A DNA stretch of 64,000 nucleotides. Source: Thecaphora thlaspeos. Taxonomy: Eukaryota; Basidiomycota; Ustilaginomycetes; Urocystidales; Glomosporiaceae. A program made the translations under genes and the position numbers. The stretch spans positions 254,001-318,000 of the forward strand of contig UWYS01000017.1 of the NCBI GenBank assembly GCA_900291925.1, given 5' to 3'. Under the pieces are notes generated by a model. The model ran no database searches. It saw only the letters and a program-made list of their open reading frames with translations, and was not told where the DNA came from. Below are positions 1-11,077 of this stretch, one piece after another. Within the stretch, counting starts at the first letter, position 1; each line of letters begins with the position of its first letter.

Positions 1-1082
1 CCAAGACCTCGGAGCCGCCCTCAATGTCAGAGCCAGGCCGCGCACCGGCGTAAGCCAAGCCTGCCTGCCTGCTTTTGTCTCGAGGCTGGGCCTTTCACCG
101 GAGCGCCAAGAGGCGGCTAAGAAGACGGTCGCAAGGGATCACCTACTGCTGCCACGATTCGACCTGAGTTGATCATCGCGATGCATGGTCTCCTCAGCTG
201 CGAATTAAGGATGGCCTCGGCAACGGCAAGCCAAGCAAGCACTTACATACGCCGCTCCGCCATCTCCACCACAGCCGGATGTCGGCGTCGTGGACATTCA
301 TTTCCTATCCAGATCGAACGTTGATGCTCGCAGTGGGATCGGCAGCGTTCCGACTCGAGCTCGGCTGGTCCCGACGCATCTTGGCATCAGCCCACGCTTC
401 GCACAGCTGCGGTCAAGCGCAGCCCCTCAGCAAGCCTTACACTGGGCCAACCCCTTTTTCTTGACGCACTCTTTGGTCAGACGAGGTCCGGTTGCTGCGA
501 ATACCGTTCCCGCCCCACCTCGCCGTCCTTCCAAGACTCTTGGTCCTCGGCTTGGCCGCGCCCACAGTGAGGAGCGAGGCTCTTCATGTCGCTTGCCCCC
601 TTCACCTCGCCACCTTACTCACATCGATCTCTATCAAGCCTCCTGGCCTCCCTCAACCTGCACTTTTCAGCGAGATCTGTTATAACCCCCTCCGCGCACA
701 CTTCCTAGCTCCCCTCCAAACAAGTCTCACGCGCCTTCCTAGCTGATCGACGATCCCTACACCCCTCGTCGCAGCCCTACAACCGCCGTCGATACACTAT
801 TATACATAAACACATCTCCAGGATCCAGCACGGGGCTTGGATCTGCCTTGTTCGCCGCACCTTCTACCCACCCGCATTGCGACGCTGCTCGGACGTCGCC
901 GTCACACACACGATCAGCACGCCAACCTCGACCCTTTGACCGCCATCCTTGAACGAGCGGGCCTACGATGCGGATGCCGTAAACTCTAGGTGCCAACACA
1001 GCCTTGTCATCCATCTCGTACAACCGTACACTGCCAAGTCCACCTGGCATCGACCTGAAACGCTTATCCGTCCTCGAAAGTG
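1..1082. other. Upstream stretch, no gene recognised
   Basis: No reading frame here carries a recognisable domain. A 131-codon plus-strand frame at 290-685 is Pro/Arg/Ser-rich and looks like chance coding potential in GC-rich DNA. The part next to 1083 is probably the promoter and 5' leader of the membrane-protein gene that follows. A short gcct repeat lies at about 59-72. The left edge may also hold the end of a gene outside the window. Confidence 0.4.
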
Positions 1083-2073
1083 ATGCCAGCACGAGCCGTC
1101 ATTAACCTCCTCAAGCGTCAGTTCAACGAGGCAAAGGTAGTCTCACCAAACAACAACTCGCACGGTGGCCTGTCAAAGGGGACCTGGATCGCCATCAGTG
1201 AGTGTGTTCAGCGAGCTGGCCCTCGCTTCCGCACTTGAAGAACCTCACTGACCGACGCTCTCCTCCTAACCCCCTCTGACCGCAGTCATCATCGCCGTCA
1301 TCGGCATCTTGCTTCCGATGTGTTCACTCTTTTTCGTTCGACGCTTCTTCAAGAACAGGAGGGCGGAGCAGTGGCTCGACGAGGAAGGCGGGGCTTCGGC
1401 GGCGTCGTCGGTGCGCCGGGGCAGTATCGCCTATGCCACTGACATCGAAGCGTGGCGACGAAAAGACGTCTCGGCCGATGCACAGAAGACGAAGCCTGTC
1501 CTCGGCATCAAGAGATTCTCGGACCAGTCAACGATGACGGAAAAGGATGGTGCCTGGCACCTGAGTCAGACTCAGTCCGTCTCTCCTGGCGGTCCCACGC
1601 CGATCTATTCTGTCTGCTCGTCTCCGCATGTCATGTCTCCTACCCTACCGAGCATCGTGGCACCGCCGTCAGAAGCGAAGGAAAACAGGCATCGTAGCGC
1701 ACCAGCAGCCGGAAAGATGACGAGGAAGACGCCTCCATCACCGTCTCCGGCATGCGCCGAAGGCTCTCCTAGCCTTCGAGCCAGTGGTTCTTCGCCGTCG
1801 CGTTCAGCGGCAGGATCGAGCGGTAGCAGCAGTGGCAGGAGGGGTAGCGGTCACGGCGGCGGCCACGCAAACGCGTCTTCGAGTGGACACAGCAAGCGAG
1901 CCAGCAGCAGGAGCAGCCGCGGAGGCGTCAAGACGCCACCTGCCTCTCCAACACCTCCGCCCATGGCTAGGGGCTGGCCAGCCCTGCTGATCCAGGCAGG
2001 TGCTCGACCCATGGACGAACCTGATCCGTCGAAACGGAGCAGCCGAAAGGCTCGCAGCAACCACTCGCACTAG
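1083..2073 (+). CDS. Single-pass membrane protein with Ser-rich cytoplasmic tail, unknown function
   Basis: Two exons, 1083-1197 and 1286-2073, joined in phase across an 88-base intron (GTGAGT donor, CGCAG acceptor), give about 300 residues. A short polar N-terminus with an Asn-rich patch precedes one strongly hydrophobic segment at roughly residues 36-55 (rich in Ile, with the string IIIIAVIGILL). The basic motif RRFFKNRR follows directly, so by the positive-inside rule the long tail is probably cytoplasmic. The remaining 240 residues are Ser/Pro/Gly-rich and look disordered. There is no cleavable signal peptide. The architecture resembles many uncharacterised fungal single-pass proteins, but I do not recognise a family. 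The start was chosen as the first ATG in frame with the membrane segment across the intron. Confidence 0.65.
1198..1285 (+). other. Intron of the single-pass membrane protein gene
   Basis: Starts GTGAGTG and ends CGCAG. Removing it joins ATC codons within the Ile-rich membrane segment and keeps the frame, which is the main support for the two-exon model. Confidence 0.65.
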
Positions 2074-2430
2074 ACCTCGACTCGAGATCCGCTACGTTCC
2101 ATGGCACCACACATATACCCTCCCGCCCATCTAGCATTTTCAATCGCTCATAAGGCGAGTCACCCAGTCCCTCTCCCGTCGTCTCCATCAGGGCCCCGCG
2201 ACCTGGCAGTCTCATGGAGCGGCGACCCTTGCCACATCTGTATTTATAGTAAAAGTCTTGAGCATCCCAGCCAACTTGGTCCGCCGCGCAATGAATGATG
2301 ATAGATGTCTCTTTCGCCAAGCAGCCGTGTGGAGATTTGAGCTTCCAGGGATGTGTTGTAGGCTGTAGCATGGTATGAGCTTAGAAACTAGGCTATATAT
2401 AATAGACGTTTTAGTCTATTAATAATGAGT
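2074..2430. other. Intergenic, 3' flank and AT-rich tRNA leader
   Basis: No gene seen. The stretch turns AT-rich at about 2390-2425, unlike the rest of the window, just upstream of the tRNA gene. Confidence 0.5.
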
Positions 2431-2535
2431 GCCTCGTTAGCGTAGTTGGATTATCGCATCTGTCTAATATATGGTGCCTCAGACGAACTGAGTTTCTCGA
2501 ACAGAAGGTCACTGGTTCGAGCCCAGTACGGGGCA
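2431..2535 (+). tRNA. tRNA with a 30-base intron, anticodon AAU (Ile) as read
   Basis: The sequence folds as a tRNA. The seven-pair acceptor stem is GCCTCGT with ACGGGGC (one G-T pair), and the discriminator is A. The D arm contains an A-box-like TAGCGTAGTTGG. The anticodon stem is TCTGT/ACAGA, the variable loop has five bases, and the T arm is ACTGG/CCAGT with the B-box GGTTCGAGCCC. The loop before the break reads C-T-A-A-T-A, so the anticodon at 2466-2468 is AAT. A 30-base intron at about 2470-2499 sits after position 37, the standard eukaryotic site. A T-run Pol III terminator follows at about 2536-2545. The acceptor stem resembles eukaryotic elongator Met tRNA, so isotype assignment rests on the anticodon alone. 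Confidence 0.8.
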
Positions 2536-2767
2536 TTTATTTTTAAATTATAAATTAATTAATTTATATTTGATTTGCTTTCGCGTGCGCCTGTGCGAAG
2601 GGTTCTGTTTCTACAATGCACGGGGCTGGTCTGGGAATGTGGAGTTGGTGAGAGATGTGATCGCGTCTCTCTGAAGTTTTTGCGCTGCGAGCGTCCCACC
2701 CGCTCGTCTTCGTCCAAGCTTCTCTCTCGAGCACCACCATCACTCCACACCTATACGCCCGCTCACG

Positions 2768-3922
2768 ATGTCCGCCACCACGACATCACACAGCTCCACC
2801 GCGCCTGCAGGCTTCACGATCTTGTCTTCTCGCAAGCACCGACGCGATGTCGCCGGACCCTCCACGTCCTATCACACGCACCACTCCGGTTCTCGCCACC
2901 CTTGTTCCTCCAGTTCCTCCGCCCGTTGTTCTGGATATGCGCTCGACACGCTCTTCACCTCTCACCTAGAACCAGGCATGGACGACATGGACACGGATGA
3001 CGTCGTCACTGCGCCTGAGACGCCTGTCATTGCGGTACCCGGTGAACCTCTGGCCTCTTCCACGCTCTTCATGCGAGGACACGGTACCACTCTCGATCCC
3101 TCCGGCGTCATCACGTCCACCGTTTCGGGGACGTTGGTATTGACGAACAAGCTTCTCTCGATTCCACCCATCCGATCTAGATACATTCCGGAGATCGGAG
3201 ATCTGGTGATAGGTCAGATCACCTCGCTCTCTCCCAAGAGGTGGAAGGTGGATATCCACAGTCGTTCGGACGCCTCTTTACTTCTCTCTTCCATCAACCT
3301 TCCCGGTGGCGTGCAGAGGCGAAAATTAGAGAGCGACGAGTTGCAGATGCGCAACTTCTTCAAAGAGGACGACTGGGTCGTAGCGGAGGTTCAGAGCGTC
3401 TTTCACGACGGGACGGTGGGCTTGCATACCAGATCGTTGAGATACGGCAAGCTGAGAAACGGAACGGTCCAAAAGGTAGAGGCGGGAAGGGTCAAGAGGT
3501 TGAAGAGTCATTTCTGCGACGTTACGCTCCCCATCTCGCACGGCGAGGATCAAGCTGGAAAGGTCGAGCTTGACGTCATCCTCGGCCTCAACGGCTACAT
3601 CTGGATCAGCAAGCACGTTCCCTTCAACCTCTCCAAGGCCGAGGGACAGGGACAGGGACAGGGCATGGCGGGCAGCGGGACGGGCAGGGACGTCGACGCC
3701 GTCTACACCGACGACAACGAGGACATCGACCAGCCAACGCGTGAGGCTATCGGCAGGGTCAAGAGGATCGTCGCCATGCTCGACAGGTGGTGCGTCCCCA
3801 TCAGCGACGCCGCCATCGAAAAGGCATACGAGACGCTGGTGCAGCTGCGCGAGGGAGAGGGAGAGGTCGCTGACGGGGTACAGAGGATCGTAGTTGAGAG
3901 CACGCTGGAGGCGTTGGCTTAG
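2768..3922 (+). CDS. RRP4: Exosome complex RNA-binding subunit Rrp4
   Basis: A single-exon 384-residue protein. Rrp4 is one of three S1/KH cap subunits of the RNA exosome, which processes rRNA and degrades RNA in nucleus and cytoplasm. Family signatures run in order: an N-terminal MRGHGT element, an S1 domain beginning GDLVIGQI with KRWKVDI, the very conserved LPGG...RRKLESDELQMRNFF block, LHTRSLRYGKLRNG, and a KH-like region with VILGLNGYIW. The length is close to yeast Rrp4, with about 60 extra Ser/His-rich N-terminal residues. An alternative start at the internal Met (2979) would remove them. A short GQ repeat and acidic linker (3650-3730) interrupts the C-terminal part. It converges on the ABC transporter gene, whose stop lies 72 bases downstream. 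Confidence 0.95.
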   Translation: MSATTTSHSSTAPAGFTILSSRKHRRDVAGPSTSYHTHHSGSRHPCSSSSSARCSGYALDTLFTSHLEPGMDDMDTDDVVTAPETPVIAVPGEPLASSTLFMRGHGTTLDPSGVITSTVSGTLVLTNKLLSIPPIRSRYIPEIGDLVIGQITSLSPKRWKVDIHSRSDASLLLSSINLPGGVQRRKLESDELQMRNFFKEDDWVVAEVQSVFHDGTVGLHTRSLRYGKLRNGTVQKVEAGRVKRLKSHFCDVTLPISHGEDQAGKVELDVILGLNGYIWISKHVPFNLSKAEGQGQGQGMAGSGTGRDVDAVYTDDNEDIDQPTREAIGRVKRIVAMLDRWCVPISDAAIEKAYETLVQLREGEGEVADGVQRIVVESTLEALA

Positions 3923-3994
3923 CTTCGCCGTCCCAGCTGTTGTCTTTGCGTTGGCTAATGAAATGGCTCTTTACGCTACCCGTTACTATGCCGG

Positions 3995-6900
3995 CTACAG
4001 TCCGGCGGCCGACCGCAGCACCTCGTACTCCGACGAGTGCCTGCAGAGGTCCTTGAACAGCGCCGTCTTGTCGCCGTCGTCCTTCTGTAGCAGGCTGATC
4101 CGATCGAAGAAAGCAAGCAAAACGACGGCCTGGCGTCAGCGTCACTGCCGTCTCGGCCTCTGTCGTTGCACGCGGGTGCAATCGTGTGGAACTCACTCCT
4201 TCGGTCTACCGAATTCGACCACCTTGCCATCTTGCATGACGAGGACGCGGTCGTAGTTGATCACGCTTTGCAGCCGGTGGGCGACGCAGACGACGATGCA
4301 GTCCGACAGCTGCGTGCGGATCGCCGACTGGATCATGGCGTCCGTCGCCATGTCGGTCGATGACGTCGCCTCGTCGAGGATCAGGATGCGCGAGGATCGC
4401 AGGAGGCTGGGCGGACATGAGGGCAGAGAAAGGAAAGTTGGTGTCAGGGTCACTCGCTCTCGCTCTTCCAGCTCACGGTTGAACTTCCGGACCGCAGGTG
4501 AAAGGGAATGTCAGGTCATGCCAACTCACGATCGTGCGAGCGAGATCAGCTGCGCCTGACCCGCCGAAAAGTTGGCGCCTCCGGACGAGACGGGCGTGTC
4601 GAGGGTGAGATGGATGCCCGAGCTCTGCTCCTGGTCGTCTCCGTTGCCGATGTCAACTAGTCTGCCCGTGCGTAAGCCCGACACGGCTTTCGCCGAAGAG
4701 GGTGCGGCGATGTTGACCTTGCGCATCGCAGAGAGGATCGCTTCGTCTTCGTACTCGCCGAACGGGTCGAGGTTGTCGCGAATTGTCCCTGAGAAGAGCA
4801 CGGGATTCTGCATCACGATGCTCAGCCGGCTCCGAAGGTCGTGCAGGCGGATCGTCTTGATGTCGATCCCGTCAATGACGATTCGTCCGCCGCTCAGCTC
4901 GGTCGCACGGAAGAGAGTCGAGGCAAGGCTGCTCTTGCCGCTGCCCGTTCGGCCAATGACGCCGATCCGTTCGCCAGGCTGGATCTCGAACGAGACGCCC
5001 TTGAGCACCTCTGGAAGCTCGGGCGCGTAGCGCAGCGAGACATTCTCGAAGGCGATGGTCGCCTGGCGCGACGGCCAGCCGGCGGGCGGGAGGGAAGGGC
5101 GGTACTGGGCGACAATCTCGTTGTTCTCCTCGCGCGGCATCGTCTGATACTCGGCTAACCGTTCGAGCGAGTTGAAGCTGGTCGAGATGTTCTTGAAATC
5201 GTTGACCAAGTAATAAGCCAGCTGGCAGAGGAGCTGGGCGCTCGACAGCGCCAGGCCCGCCGAGCCTGGCGATACCGCACCAGAGAGGGCCAGCAGCGTG
5301 ACGACAAACACCGAGACGCCGCCGAGGATCTGCGAACGGAAGCTCAGCCAAACTTCCATTGTGCACACCGCCCACCAGAGGGACTGATATAAGTCGACGG
5401 CGTCGAGCAGCGACTCAAGCACCTGCGGCTCGGCCCCAAACGCGCGGATCGTCATGATCCCGGCCAGCGCCTGCCCGAACAGGCCGTAGAGCGGCGAGGT
5501 GCTGGTCGCTTCGATCCTTTGCATGTCGCGCGTCGATGCGAGAAAGCCACCTACCAGCCACGGCCCCAGCGTCGGCAGCAGCAGCGTCGGCAGCAGGAAC
5601 GCCGGAACGATGACGAAGCAGATCAGGCCGTAGGCCGTCATCGCGAGGGCGTTGTTGAGCAGGTTTGAGATTGCCTGCGGCATCACGTTGTCTACACCGT
5701 CCATGTCGGACCCCATGCGATTAAGGATGCGCCCCGTTGGAGTGGTGTCGAACCAGCGCAGCGGCGCGGCAATCACGTTGGAGAGGAGGCTGGTGAAGAG
5801 ATTCTGCGAGGCGCGGATCGAGACCGTGTAAAAGCAGATGAATCGTGCACCGTTGAAGAGGATGATGGCAAGGCCCGTCAGGCCGTAGACGCTCAGGTAG
5901 AACGTCGAGTGCCCGGTCGCTGGCGGGAAGTCTTTCTTCAGGGCACCGGCACCGAGGTGACGCTCGGCCGGGCTGACCGGATGGGAAGCTTGTGGCCGGT
6001 ATGCCTCGCCCCACACCTTAAGCCAGTACTGCTCGAAGGAGCTCGCCAATCGCAGCAGTACGAGGAAGAGAATCAGACAGAGCCAGATGCGCATGCTCGA
6101 CGCCCGCAGGTAGGTCTTGTAGAAGATCCAGCTGACCGCACCCTGGCGCCTCGTTTCGGCCTCATAGAGAAGCCGTGGGGTCCTTGTGCCCGGCGTGTTG
6201 GTATCTTGGCTGTTGTCGCCCGTCCTTCCGGTGACGGACGACGACTCTGTGCCTGCAACCTCGTCGATATCCGGCTTCTGCACGGACAAAGCATCCTTGC
6301 CGCCCTTGGCTCCGTTTGGGCCGCTCCTCTTGCCTTGCCCGACCTCGGTACCATGACCAGCGACGAGGCCGAGCTGACGCAGCTTAGTGGGGCTGCCCAG
6401 CGCCTCGATTCGGCCGCCTCGCATGTACACCATCAGCTCGGCCTTGTCGGCGAGCAGATGGGCGTGGTGCGTTGCCAAGACGATCCTCCGGCCCTTGGCG
6501 ATCTCTCCGGTGAGGGCGTGCCTTACCAAATGTTTTTGGACCCGTGTGTCGACGGCGGATAAAACGTCGTCCAGCAGCACCGTTTCGCTTTTCGCGTAGA
6601 GCGCCCTGGCCAGCGAGATCCGGGCCTTCTGTCCGCCCGAGACGGTGTGTACGCCGATCCGCGTCTGATCGCCATCGTCCATGGCGGCGATGTCGTCTTC
6701 CAGCGCGCAGGCGTGGACGCAGAGCCGGTAGCGTTCGGGCTCGTACGGCGTCACAAAGGTGATGTTAGCGCGCACCGTCTTGCCAGCCTCGAGCCAAGGC
6801 AGCTGGCTGGCGAAGCTGAAGGTGCTGTGTCCTTTGGCGTCAAACTTGACCCGCCGTACAGCATCCCGCGATGTCTCGAGCATCTCGCCGAGCAGCGCCG

Positions 6901-9900
6901 CCAAGAGGCTGCTCTTGCCCGAGCCGGTCGAGCCGAGGACGACGGACAGCTTCTGCGCCGGGAAGCTTACGGAGAGATCCCTCAGCTCAAAGGCCTCCGC
7001 GGACGCGGGGGAGTCCTCGACAGCGGCGGGGACGGAGGCATCGTCGGCCTCTGCCCGTGCCGACGTGACGACGTGCCACTTGAAGCTGCCGTTGGTGATG
7101 GACAGCTCCGATTCCGTTTCGCTTTCCTCTGCCGTTGATGGCTTGTCGCGCTCCAAGCCATCGTGGCCTCGGGACAGGGCGCTAACGGTGCGGTCGACCT
7201 CGTCCTCGTTGAGGAACCCCTCGAGCCGCTTGACGCTGACCAGCGCAATCAGTCCACCCATCAGGAAGCCTGGGATCGCGTTGAGCGGAGGACGAATCAT
7301 GGTAAAGAGGGCGATGGCGGTAAAGGCTACGGCCACCGTGAGTTCCTCCTTGGCCACCTTGACGTAGAAGAAGAAGCTGATCAGCGTCACCAGCACCGGC
7401 ACGGTGGTCCAGAGTAGCTCGAAGAGGAAGCTCATCACGCGCGACCAGATTAGCTTGCGGATCTCCTGGCGCCTCGCCTCGCGCACGCGCTGCTCCCATC
7501 GGCCCTCAATGCCCTGGATCTTGACGAATAGCATCGCGCTGATCAGCTCGGTCAGCAAGCTCATCCGATCGTCCCTGGCGGAGACGTATTCGCGCTGCCG
7601 CCGAACGGCCGCCTCGCCCCAGAAAAAGTTGAGCGGAATCGCCGCGACGAGAATCGAGAAGCCGACCAGAGCGCTCCAACCCATCAGCTTGTAGAGAAAC
7701 ACAGTGGCGATCGTCACCTCGAATGGAGCGCCATAGAGCTGATGGAGATCGCACCCCATGCGTAGCAGCGTGTTGATGTCGCTGGCCATCATGTTGACAA
7801 CCTTGCCGATGTCGGCGCCGCGCTCCTCCTCGAGCTGCTGCAGCTCGGCCGCCCTCCGCCGCTCCGCGACCTCCTTGCTCTGCCGCGCCGACTTGCTCGA
7901 GCGCAGCGAAAAATGGATCGACGACAGCGAGACCGGCCTTCGGATGGCGAGCGAGCGCAACGACTCGGCCCAGGAGCGCTTGCGGGCAAGCCCGGTCGGA
8001 TCGGACGTATCCTGCGGCCCTCGAGCTTCTCGAGGGACTGCGAGGTGGCCGTCCTCGATCGGCTTGCTCAGACCGATGGGATCGGCTGCGTTGTCGACGA
8101 AAACGCCTACGCTGCTATCGCCGTTGGAGCTCAGGTCCGGTGGCCCTTGCACGATGGTCGGAGACGCCGAGGCCGGCGCAGTGGCCGGCACAGGCCCGGC
8201 TTCCGTCGCAGCCACAGCATCAGCAGTTTCAGCCCGTTCGCCCTTGGCCGGTCGGGTCAAGCCCGAGAGGTCGCGCCTCTTCAGCGCCTTTTCGAACATC
8301 GAGACGACCAGCGTCGAACGGAGCCGCAGGCCGACCTGTCTGGCGTGGTGGTAGTTCTGCAGCTCGGCGAGGAATCGGACGATGGTCAGCACGAGGCCGG
8401 TCAATGCGTAAACAAAGGCCTTCTGCCTCGGCGTCCAGATGTTGGCGTCCCCTACCCCCGCTTCCGCCTTTGCCTCTGCCTCGACCAGGTGCCGCTCCTC
8501 GTCCTCAAGAGAAGCGGCTATCTGGATCTCGGTCAGGATGCTCTTCATAATGAACGTCCCGAGGTATGCGAAGTTGACGCTGACGAGTTTAAAGCAGACG
8601 TCGAGGAGGATGTCGTGGGCGTTGGCGCGGACGATCTTGGCGAGCAGGCGCGGCCGGGGCTTCCGAGGCTCCATCGTCGATGGTTCGGCGGTGGTCGCAG
8701 GTGCGCTGCTGTATAAACGGTCCAGGACCTGGAACTTTTTAAAGAGGAGCCGAGTATCGTTGATCGACCGGAGCTTCCAGACGTCTGTGGGTACGAGCGA
8801 ACGCTTCAGCGCCAGCTTCTGGATCGGAGCCATCCAGGAGTAGGAAACGTTCTCGTAGAGGGTGCAGTAGTCCTCGGGCGAGGTCGGGCAGAGGTGATAC
8901 GTGTCCGCAAGCTGGCGCTCGCCGCTCTCGCCTTCGATTACTTGCTCCTCTTGGACGCGGAGCCTCTCGTCTAGCCCAACTTGGGCTTCGAAGCCTCCGG
9001 AGGCAACAGGCATCGACAGCACCTGGCGCACAGCGTACGCGCAGACGGCAGTGTCAATCAGACTGAAGAGCAGCGGCTCAAATTTGAGCAAGTGAGCGCT
9101 CCCGGTGTTCAAGGAGGCTGCGATCGCCGGGATGAAGATCAGCGGGCCGGCGGCCGCGGAGGTGGACAGCGCCAAGAGGACGGCCAGAACCGTGAATGGC
9201 GGCGTCTGCGGCGGTCGGACGGCCAGCGAGAAGGCCACCGAGCTCCAGCCTGCGCTCAAGCAGAGGGTGGTGAAGGGATAGAAGAGGCCGACTGGCTCAT
9301 CGCTCGAGCTGACCTGCCATCCTAGCTGCACCAGCCAGGCCAGTGCCTCTACGACGGCAACAGCGACGAGCTTGACGATCCTGAGCCGCTGCCTTCTGTA
9401 GCCATTGAAGTGGGAAGTGACGCCGCGGACGTCGATGGGCTCGCGTTGATGCTTCCCAGCGGTGGTGCGAGAGTCGAGTGTGGCTCGTTGAGGTGTATCG
9501 GGCGCATTGGCCGCTACAGATGTGGCATCCTGATTCTCGGATACTGCTGCTGTTGCGTCCTTACGTCGGTGCTCGCGGAAGTCTTCGACGTCCTGCTGCG
9601 TGACGAAAGGGGCAAAGTAGGCCAATAGGCCGTGCTGCTGCTGGTGCGGCTGTGACGGAGCGTCGGCCTTTTGCTTGCCCTTGAGGGGGGATGAGGAGGT
9701 GACTCTACTGCGTTGCCGTGCTTTGATGACGAGGTGTACTGCAACGCGGATGGCGACAATTCCGGCAGGCACGATGCGAAGGATGGCGAGGATGCGCTGC
9801 CATTCTAGCTCGGCCTGGTCGGCGCTCGGGCAGATCGATCCGCCGTCGCAGGAGGCAGTGGAGGCGTACGCGAGCTGGGACAGGTGAGGATCAAGCGTGT

Positions 9901-10012
9901 GGCGTGACGAAGAGGGGACGGCGGGCTGCAGCGACTGGTAAAGATAAGGGAGCGCCTCCCACCTGTCCACCGGGCCGGAGGTGAGCCAAGGCGATGTGGC
10001 TAAGAGGCTCAT
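3995..10012 (-). CDS. MRP/ABCC-type full-length ABC transporter
   Basis: Three exons (10012-4530, 4406-4197, 4094-3995) encode about 1930 residues. ABCC proteins export glutathione conjugates, organic anions or metals across vacuolar or plasma membranes. The protein has a hydrophobic N-terminal TMD0 region, a first membrane domain, and NBD1 with Walker A GSTGSGKSS (about residue 1026), signature VSGGQ and Walker B VLLDDVLSAVD. A second membrane domain and NBD2 follow, with Walker A GRTGSGKSS (about residue 1687), signature FSAGQ and Walker B ILILDEATSSTD. NBD1 has Asp where NBD2 has the catalytic Glu, the usual ABCC asymmetry. The first intron (GTGAGT) falls between the NBD2 signature and Walker B, and the second precedes a 33-residue tail ending in Leu. 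A charged, poorly conserved linker with an RS/Ala-rich insertion sits inside the first membrane domain. The substrate cannot be told from sequence. Confidence 0.93.
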
Positions 10013-11077
10013 GTGGAAGCAACATCAAGGTCTCCCGGCATCCCTTGTACGGCCCCTGGGCCGATCTGATGTGAAGAATTGGGTGGCGCGAACGGGGAAC
10101 GAGGCGCTGTCCGTGTGTGATGGTAACGGAGATGGTGTCAAGGAGGTCTGGAGCGTCGGCCCGCTGGCCAACACGACCACCGCCAGGTCAATTTGGGATC
10201 TCTGCTAGGCAAGCGGACGGCGTGCCGGAGGCGAGGAATTTCGCAATAATGCTCGCTGGCCGGCTGAGGGACGCATCCGAAAATCCAGCTTGCTCTTCTT
10301 GATGCAAGGGCGTGCAGCATCCTGGCTAGACGCAGGACCCGGCGCACAGACAAGGCAAGACAAGGCAAGACAAGGCAAGACAAGGCAAGACAAGGCAAGA
10401 CAAGGCAAGACAAGGCAAGGCAAGGCAAGCCGCTCTTGCTTGTCTCTGCTCGGCAGCGCCGGTGTGAGCGAGCACAGGGTAGTAGGTAACTCTAACTATA
10501 TGTGTGTTTGTACGTTGCTCGCAGCTGCCGTGTTGGCGTCGCCACCCCATCGGGTGATCCGTATCGAAGCTACGGGGCTGAGGGCGGCTTGCGACGGTGC
10601 GCCAGCCTGGAAGTCGAGAGCCGGCTGCACCCACCGCCTCCGCGCCTCTGAACGCCGCTGCTGGATGGGCGGGGCGGGTCCTCGCTTGGGCGGGAACGTT
10701 AGGCTTTCGCTTTCGCTTTCGCTGTTGGCAATCACAAATAGGATATGCATGAATAGGGCACGGCACCGCCCTGCCGCAGCCACCGTATTTCGGTGGGGAC
10801 AATCAAGCCTGAGCCTGCCCGACCCACCTCGCCCACTACACGACTGCCTCGCCGATGGCAGCTTTTTCCTGTGGACCACCACATCGTCCTCCCCCTCCCT
10901 CCCTCTCGCTGCTTCCGTATGGAACACCACCCCCGCCCCCACCCCACACGGTCGCCACCACTATAGATCCATCCACAGACTCGGGTTGCCGTCGTCCGGC
11001 AGCCGGCTGCCTCTCGGATTTGCGCCCCGCGCAACGCTCCTCTCCAATCTTCTCCCAATCTTAGCCCGAGCCTCACG
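10013..11077. other. Divergent promoter region between the ABC transporter and the FAD oxidase
   Basis: No gene seen. It holds a ten-base tandem repeat (10351-10430) and a pyrimidine-rich stretch at about 10885-11060 just before the oxidase start, typical of fungal core promoters. Confidence 0.5.
10351..10430 (+). repeat. Ten-base tandem repeat (caaggcaaga)n
   Basis: Eight consecutive ten-base units. The first six are identical copies of caaggcaaga and the last two differ only at the final base. The repeat lies in the divergent intergenic region, so it would be expected to vary in copy number between strains. Confidence 0.95.

Noticed and set aside
2575..3000. 141-codon plus-strand frame overlapping the 5' end of RRP4
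   Set aside because: No domain, and it overlaps RRP4 in another frame. Most likely leader sequence.
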